This document shows positions 10,730 through 21,500 of a stretch of 64,000 nucleotides of DNA, piece after piece. The DNA is from Oceaniferula spumae (GTDB lineage: Bacteria > Verrucomicrobiota > Verrucomicrobiia > Verrucomicrobiales > Akkermansiaceae). The first letter of the stretch is position 1, and the number at the start of each line of letters is the position of its first letter. Under the pieces are notes generated by a model. The model saw only the letters and a list, made by a program, of their open reading frames with translations, did not search any database and was not told where the DNA came from. The position numbers and the translations under genes are program-made. The DNA lies in contig NZ_AP026866.1 of the NCBI RefSeq assembly GCF_042849255.1, positions 3,348,001-3,412,000 of the forward strand, given 5' to 3'.

Positions 10730-10912
10730 CTTTCTAAATTGATTTGATCCTTTCACTGCTCTTATGGAGCACATGGCCGCAAAGTAGAGAACTTTCACGA
10801 ACTTGCAATAGGGGAATCAATGACGCTAGGTCGATTATAGTGAAGAAATAGACAACTCTCAGTGTGTTGGATTTGCACGTGGGGAAATCTGCGAGATAAT
10901 AGCCTTCTTATT

Positions 10913-11827
10913 ATGCATGTGATCAAACTGCTCAGCCCGTTCGCTTTTGCCACTTCCAGTCTCATTCTAACAGCAGGCGAGGCGTCTGTGCCGGCTTCCT
11001 ATCCGGTGTCACCGCAGTGGGTGCCATCGCTTGGAATGGGATACCTGCACCAGTTGGATGCGGATGTGGATAGCGGCGGCTCATTTTCTGTCGATCGTGC
11101 GAATTTTGATTTTGGCATGACTCGGGTTTACGGACCGGGGAAAATGGCGGGTGTCTCGATCGGTTACGGTTACCACGACTATCACTTTGAAAATATGGCA
11201 GTCAATCCGTGGAATGAAGTGCATTCGTTGTCTCTGGCATTCCCTGTTAGGTGGGAGCTGGATGATCGCTGGAGTCTCTTTGCTCTGCCTTCTGCGCGAG
11301 CCAACTTTGAAAACGGCGCAGATATTTCTGACAGTGTGACTGGCGGAATGCTAGCGGGTGCGACGTATAAATTTAGCGACCGACTCAGCATCGGGCCAGG
11401 GATAGGTATGAGTTCCGAACTCGAAGACACCTTTAACGTTTTCCCAATTCTGTTGATCCGATGGAAGATATCAGATGACCTCGTGCTCCAGACCTCTGGT
11501 AGCCAAGGTGCAAGCCAGGGGCCAGGTCTAGCACTCACTTGGCAAGCTGCAGAGAAGTGGAAATTCAGTCTGGGTGCTCGCTATGAAAGACTTCGTTTTC
11601 GTCTCGATGACGACGGTGCCAATCCTGATGGAGTGGGGGAGGAAAAAGGGCTGCCTGTTTACCTCGGTGTCAGCTATCAGATTAGCAAAGACTCGGAGCT
11701 CTCATTCTACACAGGTGTGAAATTCGCCGCATCACTGGAGGTGGATAACTCCACCGGAGATTCCGTTTACAAAAGCGATCACGATGCGGCTCCGTTTGTT
11801 GGCCTGAGCTGGAATGCTAAGTTTTAA
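10913..11827 (+). CDS. Predicted outer-membrane beta-barrel protein (DUF6268-like)
   Basis: After a signal peptide (MHVIKLLSPFAFATSSLILT), the protein alternates amphipathic strands and short turns, with many aromatic residues and a C-terminal Phe (LSWNAKF) typical of outer-membrane barrels. The overall pattern (DFGMTRVYGPGKMAGVSIGY; SLAFPVRWELDDRWSLFALP) resembles the DUF6268 barrel family. No transport or enzymatic role is evident. The start at 10913 is preferred because upstream in-frame residues do not look like a signal peptide. It is divergent from pfkA. Confidence 0.8.
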   Translation: MHVIKLLSPFAFATSSLILTAGEASVPASYPVSPQWVPSLGMGYLHQLDADVDSGGSFSVDRANFDFGMTRVYGPGKMAGVSIGYGYHDYHFENMAVNPWNEVHSLSLAFPVRWELDDRWSLFALPSARANFENGADISDSVTGGMLAGATYKFSDRLSIGPGIGMSSELEDTFNVFPILLIRWKISDDLVLQTSGSQGASQGPGLALTWQAAEKWKFSLGARYERLRFRLDDDGANPDGVGEEKGLPVYLGVSYQISKDSELSFYTGVKFAASLEVDNSTGDSVYKSDHDAAPFVGLSWNAKF

Positions 11828-11942
11828 CTAAGGCGACTCGTTGATGCTGATCGCGTAAAAGTAAAATTGACTATAGAAAATAATTTGAACGATGGTGTAT
11901 GTTGGCTGATAAATTGTCTGCAACGTTATCGTTCTAATCAAC

Positions 11943-14900
11943 ATGATTTCCCGCCCTCGAATCCTGAAAATCATAGCCCCCCTGGGTATCATCAGCAGTT
12001 TCACCCCAGCCGTCTTGGCTAATGAATCAGAGGTGAGCTATGGTCGAGACATCCGTCCCATTCTTTCTGATAAATGTTTTTTCTGCCATGGTCCGGACCC
12101 TGAAACCCGCGAAGAGGGGCTGCGTCTGGATATACGTGAGGAGGCACTCAAGGGCAAAGCCTTCGTCCCAGGTCATCCTGAAAAAAGCGCACTGATTAAG
12201 CTCATCAATACCACGGACGAGGAAAAGATCATGCCTCCTCCGAAGAGCCATAAGAAGCTCAGCGAAAGGGAGAAGAAGTTACTCAGTGATTGGATTAAGG
12301 CCGGTGCAGAATATGAACCTCATTGGGCATATCAGCCGCTCGAAATGCATAAGAGCGACGATAAAGAGAGCATCGACTCCCTAGTAGAAAACCGGCTCAA
12401 GAAAAAGGGGATGTCCTTCTCTGAGCCCGCTCCCGCCGCCACCTTGCTACGCCGACTTCACTTTGATCTCACTGGTCTTCCCCCGACACCTGCGGAAGTT
12501 GTCGCATTTACCGAGGCACACAAAAAAGATCCGCAACAAGCAGTCAAGGATACCGCTGAAAAGCTGTTAGCCTCTCCTCACTTTGGCGAGAGAATGGCGG
12601 TGAAGTGGTTAGACGCTGTGCGTTACGCGGATACCGTGGGTTATCATGGCGACCAATCACGAGATGCTTCCCCATTCCGTGACTACGTCATTAACTCTTT
12701 CAATAAAGATTTGCCGTATGATCAGTTCATTATTGAGCAAATAGCAGGAGACTTGCTGCCCGATGCCACGCTGACTCAGCAAGTGGCGGCTGCCTACAAT
12801 CGCATCAACCAAATATCCGAAGAAGGAGGTATTCAAGATGAAGAATACATCGCAAAATATCAGGCCGAGCGCGTCCGGACCACTTCCGCTGCATTCCTTG
12901 GTTCCACCCTCGCCTGTGCCGAGTGCCACGATCATAAATTTGATCCGTTTACCGCGAAGGATTTCTATTCTTTCGCCGCGTATTTCTCCGATATCCTTGA
13001 AAAAGGAGCATGGAACAATAACGGGAGCTATCAGGAAGACATCAAGAAATACAAAAAAGAAGGTGTTCTCTTCAGTAATTACGGTCCTTATCTCAAGGTC
13101 CCGGATCAGGCATCTGGGGAGTCATATGCTCAGATCGAAAAGCGTCTAGCCGATCTCAGCAATACCCATTTGAAGGCATATCCAAACTCAGAAAATGCGT
13201 TTCAAGCATGGCTGACGGGCCTTCGTCAAAAACCTGAGAAGGCAAACGCAGTCGACGTCCCATTCATCACCAGCACCCTCGCCAGCAAATCTCAGGTCAA
13301 AGCCAGAAAATCCAACGCTACTTTTTCCTACACAACCGCCGATCAGGGGCCGGTCCGATCCGGTAGCCACTCGCGAAAGCAGGCCTCCAAAGGAAGTTTG
13401 ACCCAGCATATTTTCACACCCGCAGAGCCGATCCAGATCAAGGCTGGAGAAATGCTTTACGCTTGGGTTTATCTCGATCCAAAATCTCCCCCTGGCAGTG
13501 TCATGCTGCAGTTCTACAAGGAAAATGAGGGGTGGGACCACCGTGCCTACTGGGGCGAGAATACCATCCCATACGGAAAATTCGATGGCGGAGCGGCTTA
13601 TCACAAGGCCGGATCATTGCCTCAACTTGGGAACTGGGTAAGGCTTGAGGTTTCGCCCAAAGACTTGGGCCTTCAGCCTGGCACTCGTGTCACTCAATTA
13701 GCCTACACCCAAGACAAAGGCACCGTCTACTGGGGCAGTGCCGGGAAAAAAGTTTCCGATCAGGCAAGGATCCTAGCTAACATGCCTGCCGATATCCGTA
13801 AGCTCATCAATGACCCGAAAAGCGGAAATACGCTTAGAGGGAAAGCCGATCTCTATCAATATTTCCTCATCTCCACACCTGCGAAAACTCAGCAACAAAA
13901 AGAGATACAAGCACTACACGCAAAGACTTCTCAGACCACTGCCAAATTCCGCCAGGTTCCAGCTACCATTTCCGCCAAACGTCGAGTTGTTAGATTGCTG
14001 CCTCGTGGAAACTGGACAGATAAGTCTGGCCCCATCGTCCAGCCTGCCCCGCCTGAGTTCCTAACCAATGGGAAAAAAATTGGCACCTCTCGTCTCGATC
14101 TCGCTCGCTGGATCGCATCCCCGGACAATCCGCTCACCGCGCGGGTGTTTGTCAATCGGGTGTGGAGCCAGTTTTTTGGCACCGGACTCTCCAAGAGCGA
14201 TGGTGACTTCGGCTTGCAGGGTGAGTATCCTAGTAATCCTGAGTTGTTAGACTGGCTCGCCGCCGAGTTCATCAGCAACGATTGGAGCGTCAAAGAACTC
14301 GTTAGGACAATTGTAAGATCGAAGACTTATCAGCAGAGCAGCACACCGGGTGGAGAATTCATCAAGCGCGATCCAAAGAATCGCCTACTCGCCAGACAGA
14401 CCCAGCTCCGTCTTCCTGCCGAGCTTGTTAGGGATAACGCACTTGCCGTATCTGGTTTACTTAATCCCGAAATTGGTGGTGCCAGCGTCTACCCATACCA
14501 GCCAGCTGGTTACTACCAGCACCTGAACTTCCCCAAGCGGCAATACCCCACCAGCTATGGGAAAGACCTCTACCGCCGCGGCATCTACACCCATTGGCAG
14601 CGCAGCTTTTTGCATCCGATGATGAAGAACTTTGATGCCCCAAGCCGCGAAGAATGCACCACTGGCAGATCTGAGGCAAACACCCCCTTGCAGGCGCTGA
14701 CGCTTCTGAATGACCCGACATTCACAGAGGCGGCTCGCGCACTAGCCACAAAACTTCTGCTGCAAAGCAAGGAAGACCTCGTGCAGCGTGCGATGATGCA
14801 CAGTCTCAGCAGAAAGGCCACCGAGGCGGAATTCAAGATTCTCAGTGAGCTTTATCACACAGAACTGAAGCGCTTTCAAGCTGACCCGAAGGCAGCGGCA

Positions 14901-15020
14901 GATTTCATCTCCATCGGAAAATCGCCTGTAGCCAAGGATATCCCCGCTGCAGAGCTGGCAGCAGCCACTTCGCTCACCCGCACTATCCTGAACCTTCACG
15001 AGACGATTACTCGCTACTAA
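11943..15020 (+). CDS. PSCyt1-DUF1549-DUF1553 (PSD1) exported cytochrome protein
   Basis: At 1025 aa this has the full planctomycete-type architecture. It has a signal peptide, a cytochrome c domain with CFFCHG (C45-C48-H49) and REEGLRLD, and DUF1549 with CAECHDHKFDPF near residue 325. A ~250-aa beta-rich insertion (IKAGEMLYAWVYLDPKSPPG, LamG-like in appearance) follows, then DUF1553 (NRVWSQFFGTGL; NPELLDWLAAEF). The family is confined mainly to Planctomycetes and Verrucomicrobia and its function is unresolved. It is followed 13 bp later by a DUF1501 gene, the standard partner, and the two form an operon. Confidence 0.93.
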   Translation: MISRPRILKIIAPLGIISSFTPAVLANESEVSYGRDIRPILSDKCFFCHGPDPETREEGLRLDIREEALKGKAFVPGHPEKSALIKLINTTDEEKIMPPPKSHKKLSEREKKLLSDWIKAGAEYEPHWAYQPLEMHKSDDKESIDSLVENRLKKKGMSFSEPAPAATLLRRLHFDLTGLPPTPAEVVAFTEAHKKDPQQAVKDTAEKLLASPHFGERMAVKWLDAVRYADTVGYHGDQSRDASPFRDYVINSFNKDLPYDQFIIEQIAGDLLPDATLTQQVAAAYNRINQISEEGGIQDEEYIAKYQAERVRTTSAAFLGSTLACAECHDHKFDPFTAKDFYSFAAYFSDILEKGAWNNNGSYQEDIKKYKKEGVLFSNYGPYLKVPDQASGESYAQIEKRLADLSNTHLKAYPNSENAFQAWLTGLRQKPEKANAVDVPFITSTLASKSQVKARKSNATFSYTTADQGPVRSGSHSRKQASKGSLTQHIFTPAEPIQIKAGEMLYAWVYLDPKSPPGSVMLQFYKENEGWDHRAYWGENTIPYGKFDGGAAYHKAGSLPQLGNWVRLEVSPKDLGLQPGTRVTQLAYTQDKGTVYWGSAGKKVSDQARILANMPADIRKLINDPKSGNTLRGKADLYQYFLISTPAKTQQQKEIQALHAKTSQTTAKFRQVPATISAKRRVVRLLPRGNWTDKSGPIVQPAPPEFLTNGKKIGTSRLDLARWIASPDNPLTARVFVNRVWSQFFGTGLSKSDGDFGLQGEYPSNPELLDWLAAEFISNDWSVKELVRTIVRSKTYQQSSTPGGEFIKRDPKNRLLARQTQLRLPAELVRDNALAVSGLLNPEIGGASVYPYQPAGYYQHLNFPKRQYPTSYGKDLYRRGIYTHWQRSFLHPMMKNFDAPSREECTTGRSEANTPLQALTLLNDPTFTEAARALATKLLLQSKEDLVQRAMMHSLSRKATEAEFKILSELYHTELKRFQADPKAAADFISIGKSPVAKDIPAAELAAATSLTRTILNLHETITRY

Positions 15021-15032
15021 TATAATTGTACT

Positions 15033-16406
15033 ATGAACTCTATTAATCGACGCACATTTCTAAGCCACGGCTTGGCAGGTATAGGATCGCTAGCCTTCTC
15101 GCGTCTCTGCGCTGGTGACAGCCCGCTTGCCATTCCCCACTATCGGCCCAAGATCAAACGGGTCATCCACCTCTGCATGGCAGGTGGGCCATCGCATCTG
15201 GAAAGTTTCGACTACAAGCCTGAGCTAGCCAAGCTGGACGGCAAAGCCATGCCTGAATCCTTCACCAAAGGGCAGCAGCTTGCCCAGCTTCAAGGAAAAG
15301 CACTCAGATGCATGGGCCCCCAGTGGAAGTTTTCCAAGCACGGCCAGAGCCAGATGGAAATATCGGAAATTTTCCCCCACATCGCCAAACACGCCGATGA
15401 CATCGCTGTCATTCGCTCCATGCACACCGAGCAGATCAACCACGATCCTGCGCACACTTTCATGAACACCGGTTCGATCATTCCGGGGCGCCCTTCGATG
15501 GGGTCCTGGGTGTTGTATGGATTGGGAAGTGAAAGCCAGAACCTGCCCGGATACGTCGTCCTCACCAGTGCCGGGGGCGGCCAAGGCCAGCCCATTTCCT
15601 CGCGGCAGTGGAGTAGTGGGTTGCTTCCTGGGCATCTCCAAGGTGTGGAATTTCAATCCGCCGGAGATCCTGTGCACTACGTTAAGAACCCGAAAGGGAT
15701 CACGAAAGCTTCGCAAAAAGATGTCATCAACGCGATCAATCGCCTCAACGGCATTCAATCCACGCGCGCGGAACACCACGACATAGCCACTCGCATCGAG
15801 CAGTATGAACTCGCCTTCCGGATGCAATCGGCTGTTCCAGAGTTGATGGACACCAAAGGTGAATCACAACAAACGCTCGATCTTTACGGATGCAAACCCG
15901 GTGACGGTAGCTTCGCCTCGAATTGCCTGCTAGCCCGCCGCCTCGCCGAGCGCGGCACCCGCTTCATCCAGCTCTATCACCGCGGCTGGGATCATCACGG
16001 ACAGGTCAAAAGTGGCACCAAAGCCACAGCAAAACACGTCGACCAAGGCACTTCAGCCCTACTGACCGATTTGAAACAACGCGGCATGCTCGATGAAACT
16101 CTCGTCATCTGGGGTGGCGAGTTTGGTCGCACCCCCATGGCGCAAGGCAGTGGCCGCGACCATCACATCAAGGCCTTCTCCGTCTTCCTGGCCGGCGGTG
16201 GTATCAAGGGCGGCACCGTTTACGGGAAGACTGATGACCTCGGCTACGGAGTGGTGGAAAATCCCGTCTCCGTGCACGATCTCCACGCCACTATGCTGCA
16301 CCTCTTAGGCCTCCAACACGAAGCGCTCACCTTCAAAGCGCAGGGTCTGGATTTCAAACTAACAGGCGTGGAGCCCTGCAAAGTGATCAAAGGTATTCTT
16401 GCTTAA
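15033..16406 (+). CDS. DUF1501 protein with Tat signal (sulfatase-like fold)
   Basis: The N-terminus carries a twin-arginine motif (NRRTFLSHG), predicting folded export. The DUF1501 family belongs to the alkaline-phosphatase/sulfatase superfold. Visible hallmarks are HLCMAGGPSHLESFDYKP, RSMHTEQINHDPAH, WDHHGQ and the near-terminal WGGEFGRTPMAQGSGRDHH. No formylglycine CxPxR motif is present, so it is not a classical sulfatase. Co-transcription with the upstream PSD1 protein suggests a joint periplasmic function. Confidence 0.93.
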   Translation: MNSINRRTFLSHGLAGIGSLAFSRLCAGDSPLAIPHYRPKIKRVIHLCMAGGPSHLESFDYKPELAKLDGKAMPESFTKGQQLAQLQGKALRCMGPQWKFSKHGQSQMEISEIFPHIAKHADDIAVIRSMHTEQINHDPAHTFMNTGSIIPGRPSMGSWVLYGLGSESQNLPGYVVLTSAGGGQGQPISSRQWSSGLLPGHLQGVEFQSAGDPVHYVKNPKGITKASQKDVINAINRLNGIQSTRAEHHDIATRIEQYELAFRMQSAVPELMDTKGESQQTLDLYGCKPGDGSFASNCLLARRLAERGTRFIQLYHRGWDHHGQVKSGTKATAKHVDQGTSALLTDLKQRGMLDETLVIWGGEFGRTPMAQGSGRDHHIKAFSVFLAGGGIKGGTVYGKTDDLGYGVVENPVSVHDLHATMLHLLGLQHEALTFKAQGLDFKLTGVEPCKVIKGILA

Positions 16407-16414
16407 GCGATCTG

Positions 16415-17545
16415 TCATTCGAGTGATTTCTGAAAAGCCCTGGGAGAGAGGCCGGTTTCTTTTTTGAAGGCGGCGGAGAAATAATGCACCGAAGAGAAAC
16501 CGCACATTTCTGACACGATGGTGATGCTGTTCGCTTTTGCTGCGAGCTGACGCTTCGCCTCATCGATGCGTAGCCGATTGAGTTCCTCGTGTATTCCTCG
16601 ATTGAGCGTCTGTCTGAAGCGGGTTTCTACGATACGGCGGGAGACTCCGGTGGCCTGCACAACGTCGGTTACGTTGATCGGCTGCAGGAAATTTTTCCGA
16701 ATGAAACTGAGAGACTTGGCGACTACTCGATCAAATCGTTCCGGATGGCCAGTGCTGGCTCTACGGATCACTCCACGTGGTGGAATGACCGGATGCTGTT
16801 CAGTCAACGGAAGTCCGAGAATCTGTCGGTGTACCATTTCCGCCGCGACAAAACCGCGGTGCCAGTCGTTGAGTTGGATCGACGTCAGCGGCACAGGGGC
16901 AAGACTTGGAGTTCGCTGGGCACCAACCTCCAGCACGCACATGGTTGAGTCTTCAGGGATGCATAAACCATGTTCGATGAGATGCTGTTGAATTCCGTAT
17001 GCTGAGCCAGCATGGGGTATACAAAGGCCGGAGGTCAGTCCCGCTTTCTTGTTCTCGGTGATCAGTTTAATCATTTCATCGAACTGACCAATATCCTCGA
17101 GAACTATTTTTTTGCATCGAACCGCTGCTTGTTTGGCTGCCAGATGAACACCCTCCGCAAATTTTGTGTCCACCCCGCGTGAGCCACCCTGTGCGTTGAT
17201 CAATAGGCTGGCACCTGATTCGATCAGTGCGTTGGCCGCCAGCTTGCCACATGAATGATAATCCGGTGAGATACTTATCGGGTCGGACTTACCATGGATG
17301 AGACTGACTTTGGGTAGTTTCCATGAATGCATCCGCCTGAGGAGTGGAGGCATGTCCACAACACTGTAGATCAGGCCTTGCCAGTTTGGGTCCTTGGGAG
17401 TCCAGTCACCACGGACCGACCATCGGGCGTCTAAAGAGAGATCGTTTTCTTGTGTGTAAGCGTAGGCTCCATCGAGGACACGCGAGTTAAAGAAGTCCGT
17501 CACCAGACCGATTGTGCAGGCGGATTGATGGTCATGGTGGGTCAT
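16415..17545 (-). CDS. XylR-type AraC-family transcriptional regulator
   Basis: The N-terminal ~270 residues are a periplasmic-binding-protein-like sensor (VTDFFNSRVLDGAYAY). The C-terminal ~105 residues are an AraC/XylS domain with two helix-turn-helix units (INVTDVVQATGVSRRIVETR; ITIVSEMCGFSSVHYFSAAF). This layout is typical of XylR-like sugar-responsive activators. It is convergent with the DUF1501 gene (9 bp gap) and divergent from a PEP-CTERM gene about 90 bp away. It could regulate that gene, but no operator is visible. Confidence 0.9.
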   Translation of the reverse strand: MTHHDHQSACTIGLVTDFFNSRVLDGAYAYTQENDLSLDARWSVRGDWTPKDPNWQGLIYSVVDMPPLLRRMHSWKLPKVSLIHGKSDPISISPDYHSCGKLAANALIESGASLLINAQGGSRGVDTKFAEGVHLAAKQAAVRCKKIVLEDIGQFDEMIKLITENKKAGLTSGLCIPHAGSAYGIQQHLIEHGLCIPEDSTMCVLEVGAQRTPSLAPVPLTSIQLNDWHRGFVAAEMVHRQILGLPLTEQHPVIPPRGVIRRASTGHPERFDRVVAKSLSFIRKNFLQPINVTDVVQATGVSRRIVETRFRQTLNRGIHEELNRLRIDEAKRQLAAKANSITIVSEMCGFSSVHYFSAAFKKETGLSPRAFQKSLE

Positions 17546-17637
17546 GCTGTTAGCGCAATATCTTAAAAACTATACGCAAGATCACAACGACAAAAATGCG
17601 TCTTTATGTAACATCAGAATCGACTCAAAGAATGATT

Positions 17638-18378
17638 ATGAAATTCCATATACCTATTTTATCACTGTTAGCAGCGTCTTCAGCCCTTGCCGTTACTGTG
17701 GTCACAGAAAACTTCAACTATGCTGATGGCTCACTTGCAGGTTTCAATGGTGGAAGTGGCTGGTCTGGTGCATGGGGAGCGACTGACTCTACGACAGATC
17801 CTGTGAGCCAGTTCAACATCGTAAGCGGTGAAGCAATCTACACCGGCTATCAAGGTCCGACGCAGGAAATAGTGACCCAGAGCCGAGCGTTTACCGACTC
17901 ATATACCATCGACGTAAACACCACCTTAACATTGACCTTTGACATCATAGTCAACGAGACACAACTGGGGCGCGGTGTTGGTATCAGTTTGACCGATAGT
18001 GGAGCTGGTAGCGAGGTTTTCATCGGCAAGCAAATCAACGAAGGAGGGTCGGCCAATGGGGTGCATTCGAGTATCGCCGCAGGCGGGCTTGATCATGTCG
18101 TGCTCAGTGGCTCTGGATCTGCTTCGCTCACTGCTATTTTTACTTCTGATGGGACAGATACATTTGTCTCTATCTCCGACGGGGTTGAAACGTTGAATGG
18201 TACGATTGCAGGCAGCCAGTTTACTTTTGATGGCTTGAATGCAGATGGCTACCATCGGCTGACGACTACCAACGGGATCGATAATATTTCCATCGATGTT
18301 GAAGTGGTGCCAGAGCCATCGTCCATAGCACTTCTCGGTTTTGGAGGGCTCGCGTTGATGTTACGCCGCCGCAAATAA
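17638..18378 (+). CDS. PEP-CTERM sorted exoprotein
   Basis: A signal peptide (MKFHIPILSLLAASSALA) is followed by a beta-rich region opening ENFNYADGSLAGFNGGSGW. The C-terminus is a textbook PEP-CTERM tripartite signal: VPEPSS, hydrophobic helix IALLGFGGLALML, and basic tail RRRK. Such proteins are cleaved and anchored or released by an exosortase, often in organisms making exopolysaccharide. The ATG at 17638 is preferred; an ATG two codons earlier is possible. A strong terminator follows. Confidence 0.9.
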   Translation: MKFHIPILSLLAASSALAVTVVTENFNYADGSLAGFNGGSGWSGAWGATDSTTDPVSQFNIVSGEAIYTGYQGPTQEIVTQSRAFTDSYTIDVNTTLTLTFDIIVNETQLGRGVGISLTDSGAGSEVFIGKQINEGGSANGVHSSIAAGGLDHVVLSGSGSASLTAIFTSDGTDTFVSISDGVETLNGTIAGSQFTFDGLNADGYHRLTTTNGIDNISIDVEVVPEPSSIALLGFGGLALMLRRRK

Positions 18379-18404
18379 CTGTTGAGATAGACACATTTTC
18401 CAAG

Positions 18405-18430
18405 AGTCCGCACTCGTGCGGGCTTTTTTT
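18405..18430 (+). terminator. Rho-independent terminator after PEP-CTERM gene
   Basis: The stem CCGCAC-TC-GTGCGG is immediately followed by GC and a run of eight T residues. It lies 27 bp after the PEP-CTERM stop codon. Confidence 0.9.
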
Positions 18431-18518
18431 TGCTTAAATAGAACTCAACGCTTTGTGACGACTAACCCGTTGACTGGGGCCTGATATGGCTTATTTGATA
18501 GTTCAGCTTTGATGCCTT

Positions 18519-21500
18519 ATGAAAAACTTTCTGTTCTGTTGCTCTTGCATGCTCGCATCTGTTTCATCGATGCATGCGGCTCTGAATGTCACTGAAGTGG
18601 CATCGTTCCCTGCTGCGCCAGCGTTGGGGAATTCGGGTGGTGCTTCTGGGAATACCGCAGTGCAAGCAGGTAATTCGAAGGGGCAGACAGTGAGTTTGTC
18701 CGGCACGGCGCATCTTACTGGTGCTGTATTCCAGGTGAATAATCTGACAGCGGCGAGTGACATCACCCTCGCGATCTATCCCTCGGTGGGTGGCCTGCCG
18801 GATGGTGCAGCGGTATTTTCTGATAGCGGCACATTACCGGGAACCTTGACCGGTGGCGACTACGTGCAGATGGATTTCCAAGCACAAGTGAATCTGGCTG
18901 CTGGCGATTACGTCATCGTTCTGGAGACAACGAACTCCGATCTTTCGTTGAGGCTGAACAATTCCAATGGATACCAAGAAGGCCAGTTGGTTAGAAATAA
19001 TGACAGCACGGAGGAGGAATGGGCTCCAGGAGGTAATGCTAACAGCGATTTGGTGTTCGCGCTGTTAGGATCGATTGATCCGCCGTCTCCTCTCACGATT
19101 AACGAGGTGTCGAGCTTCCCCTCGCCGACAGCTTTGGCCAACACCGGAGGATCATCTTCGAGCACTCTTATCGATTCCGGAAATGCCAAGGGGCAGACAT
19201 TTACCTTTGGCGGTGCTGCCGAGCTGACAGGCATGGTGATCCAGATCGATCAACTGACCGTAGCTGATGATCTGACATTGGAAATTTATCAGACTTCCGG
19301 TGGCCTCCCAGACGGCGACGCACTATTCACGCGCAGCGGCACCTTACCGGCTGGGCTTGATGCCGGCGACTACGTACAGATTGATTTTCCCGAAGCTGTG
19401 AATCTTACGGCAGGGGACTATGCCATCGTTTTCAGCACCGTGAACTCTGATTTGAGCATCCGCTTAAATGGTGGTGACGGTTACACCAGCGGCCGAGTGA
19501 TCCGGAAAAATGCTGATAGCAGTGGAGTTTGGGCTAACGGTGCGGTTGCTACGTCGGACTTTGTATTTGGGCTGCTGGGATCGATCGATGCCCCTCCCAC
19601 ACTGCCAATGGCATCCACCGGGCCGAACATTATTTTCATTCTCGCGGATGATCTCGGCTGGACCGATAACAACATTGCAGCGATGAACGGAGGTAATCAG
19701 TCGGATTTCTATCAGACACCGAGTCTAACTCGTTTGGCCAACGAGGGGGTGTCATTCACCTCTGCCTATGCCCAGCCGAACTGTGCGCCTACTCGGGCAG
19801 CCTTGATGACAGGTCAGTATTCATGCCGCAGCGGTAACGGAGTTTACAACGTGTCGTCACTGAATCGTGGCGGTGGTAGAACCACCTACACCACACCAGC
19901 CAATCAGGGGGATGAACACATTGGTGGCGATGAGGAAACGGTCACCATTGCTGAGGCATTTTATAATTCCGGTTATGTGACCGCTCACTTTGGGAAATAC
20001 CACGTCGGCTCATCGAATGCTAATAATAGCACCCATCCGCTTAACCAGGGCTTCGACTATAACTATGGCGGCGGAAATCCGGGCAACCCAGGCGACTACT
20101 TCGCCACGGCTGGAAAATTTCACAACAATGTGGGGCCGGAACTCGATCCCTTCGCCGCTGACTACACCACTGCTTATATCAATGACAATTTGGTTCCTTA
20201 CAATAATGGCAACAACCCAAGCTCATTAAACGGAACGAGAAAATTCCTTACCGATGCCATCGGTGACGCCGTTCTTTCGTTCATGGATCAGCATCGCACT
20301 GGGTCGATGGCGGCGTATCCCTTCTATGCCCAAGTGCACTTTTATGCCGTGCACACACCTATACAGGGACGACAAGATCTGGTGACCAAATACAATGGTC
20401 TGCCGGCGGGAACTCGCCATGATAATGCTACGTATGCGGCTTTGTTAGAAAACATGGACCATAGCATCGGTCGTATCCTCGACTATCTGGATGATCCTAA
20501 CAACGATGACAACACCGCAGACTCCATCGCCGACAACACCCTGATTATTTTCACATCTGATAATGGCGGCCACATGGGACCGACCACCAATTTACCACTG
20601 CGCGGTCGCAAGGGCATGCACTATGAAGGCGGCATCCGTGTGCCGTTGGTAATGCGTATGCCCGGGACCATTCCAGCTGGCAAGGTGTCTGAGAGTATGG
20701 TGCATAGTGTCGATTATTACCCGACCATGCTGGACTTTGCCTCGGGCGTCTTTCCAGATGCCAGCACCCATCCTGTGGACGGGGAGTCGCTTCATGCGCA
20801 TGTGCTCGACCCCGATAATGTGGCCCGTGATCGAGCTCCCATTTTTTACCACTTCCCAGGTTACATGGACAGCCGGACCTATGCATGCTCTGCTGTGATC
20901 AAGGACATCGGTCAGAAACGATTTAAATACATCTACGCCTATGACCCTTATTATGACCCGGGTAACGATGGCACCACGAACAATGCCACGAAGGGGTTCG
21001 ATCAATATCAGCTCTACAATCTAACGGACGATATCGGTGAAACGGTTAACCTGATGGATTACATCGATGTGGAAAATTCCTCAGACCCGAACGACCCGTC
21101 GTCCAGCCGTGAATACTGGGATTACATTCTCTACAAAGACATCGCCAACGAGATGGCGGCGGACCTGAATCAGTGGCTGCAAGGCCCATCCGGTGACAGC
21201 ACTTGGAATCCGATTTACTCCACGTATAAATCCAATTTCCCGGGCATTGCAGCGGAACTCATCGGCGAACCTACCGGGCCAGCACCAGCGTCAGTGGTCG
21301 ATATCGACACCCCATTGGATCAATCATTTAGAGTCACCTCCAGTGCCGTCAATCAAGGCACTGGAATCACTCTGACCTTTTCATCCGAACCTGGATTTCG
21401 CTATCAGATTCAGGGGTCGTCAAATCTAACAAACGGGTCATGGGGTGATTTGGGCTCGGTGATCGAAGCCACTGGCAATAGCACCACACACTCGGCACCC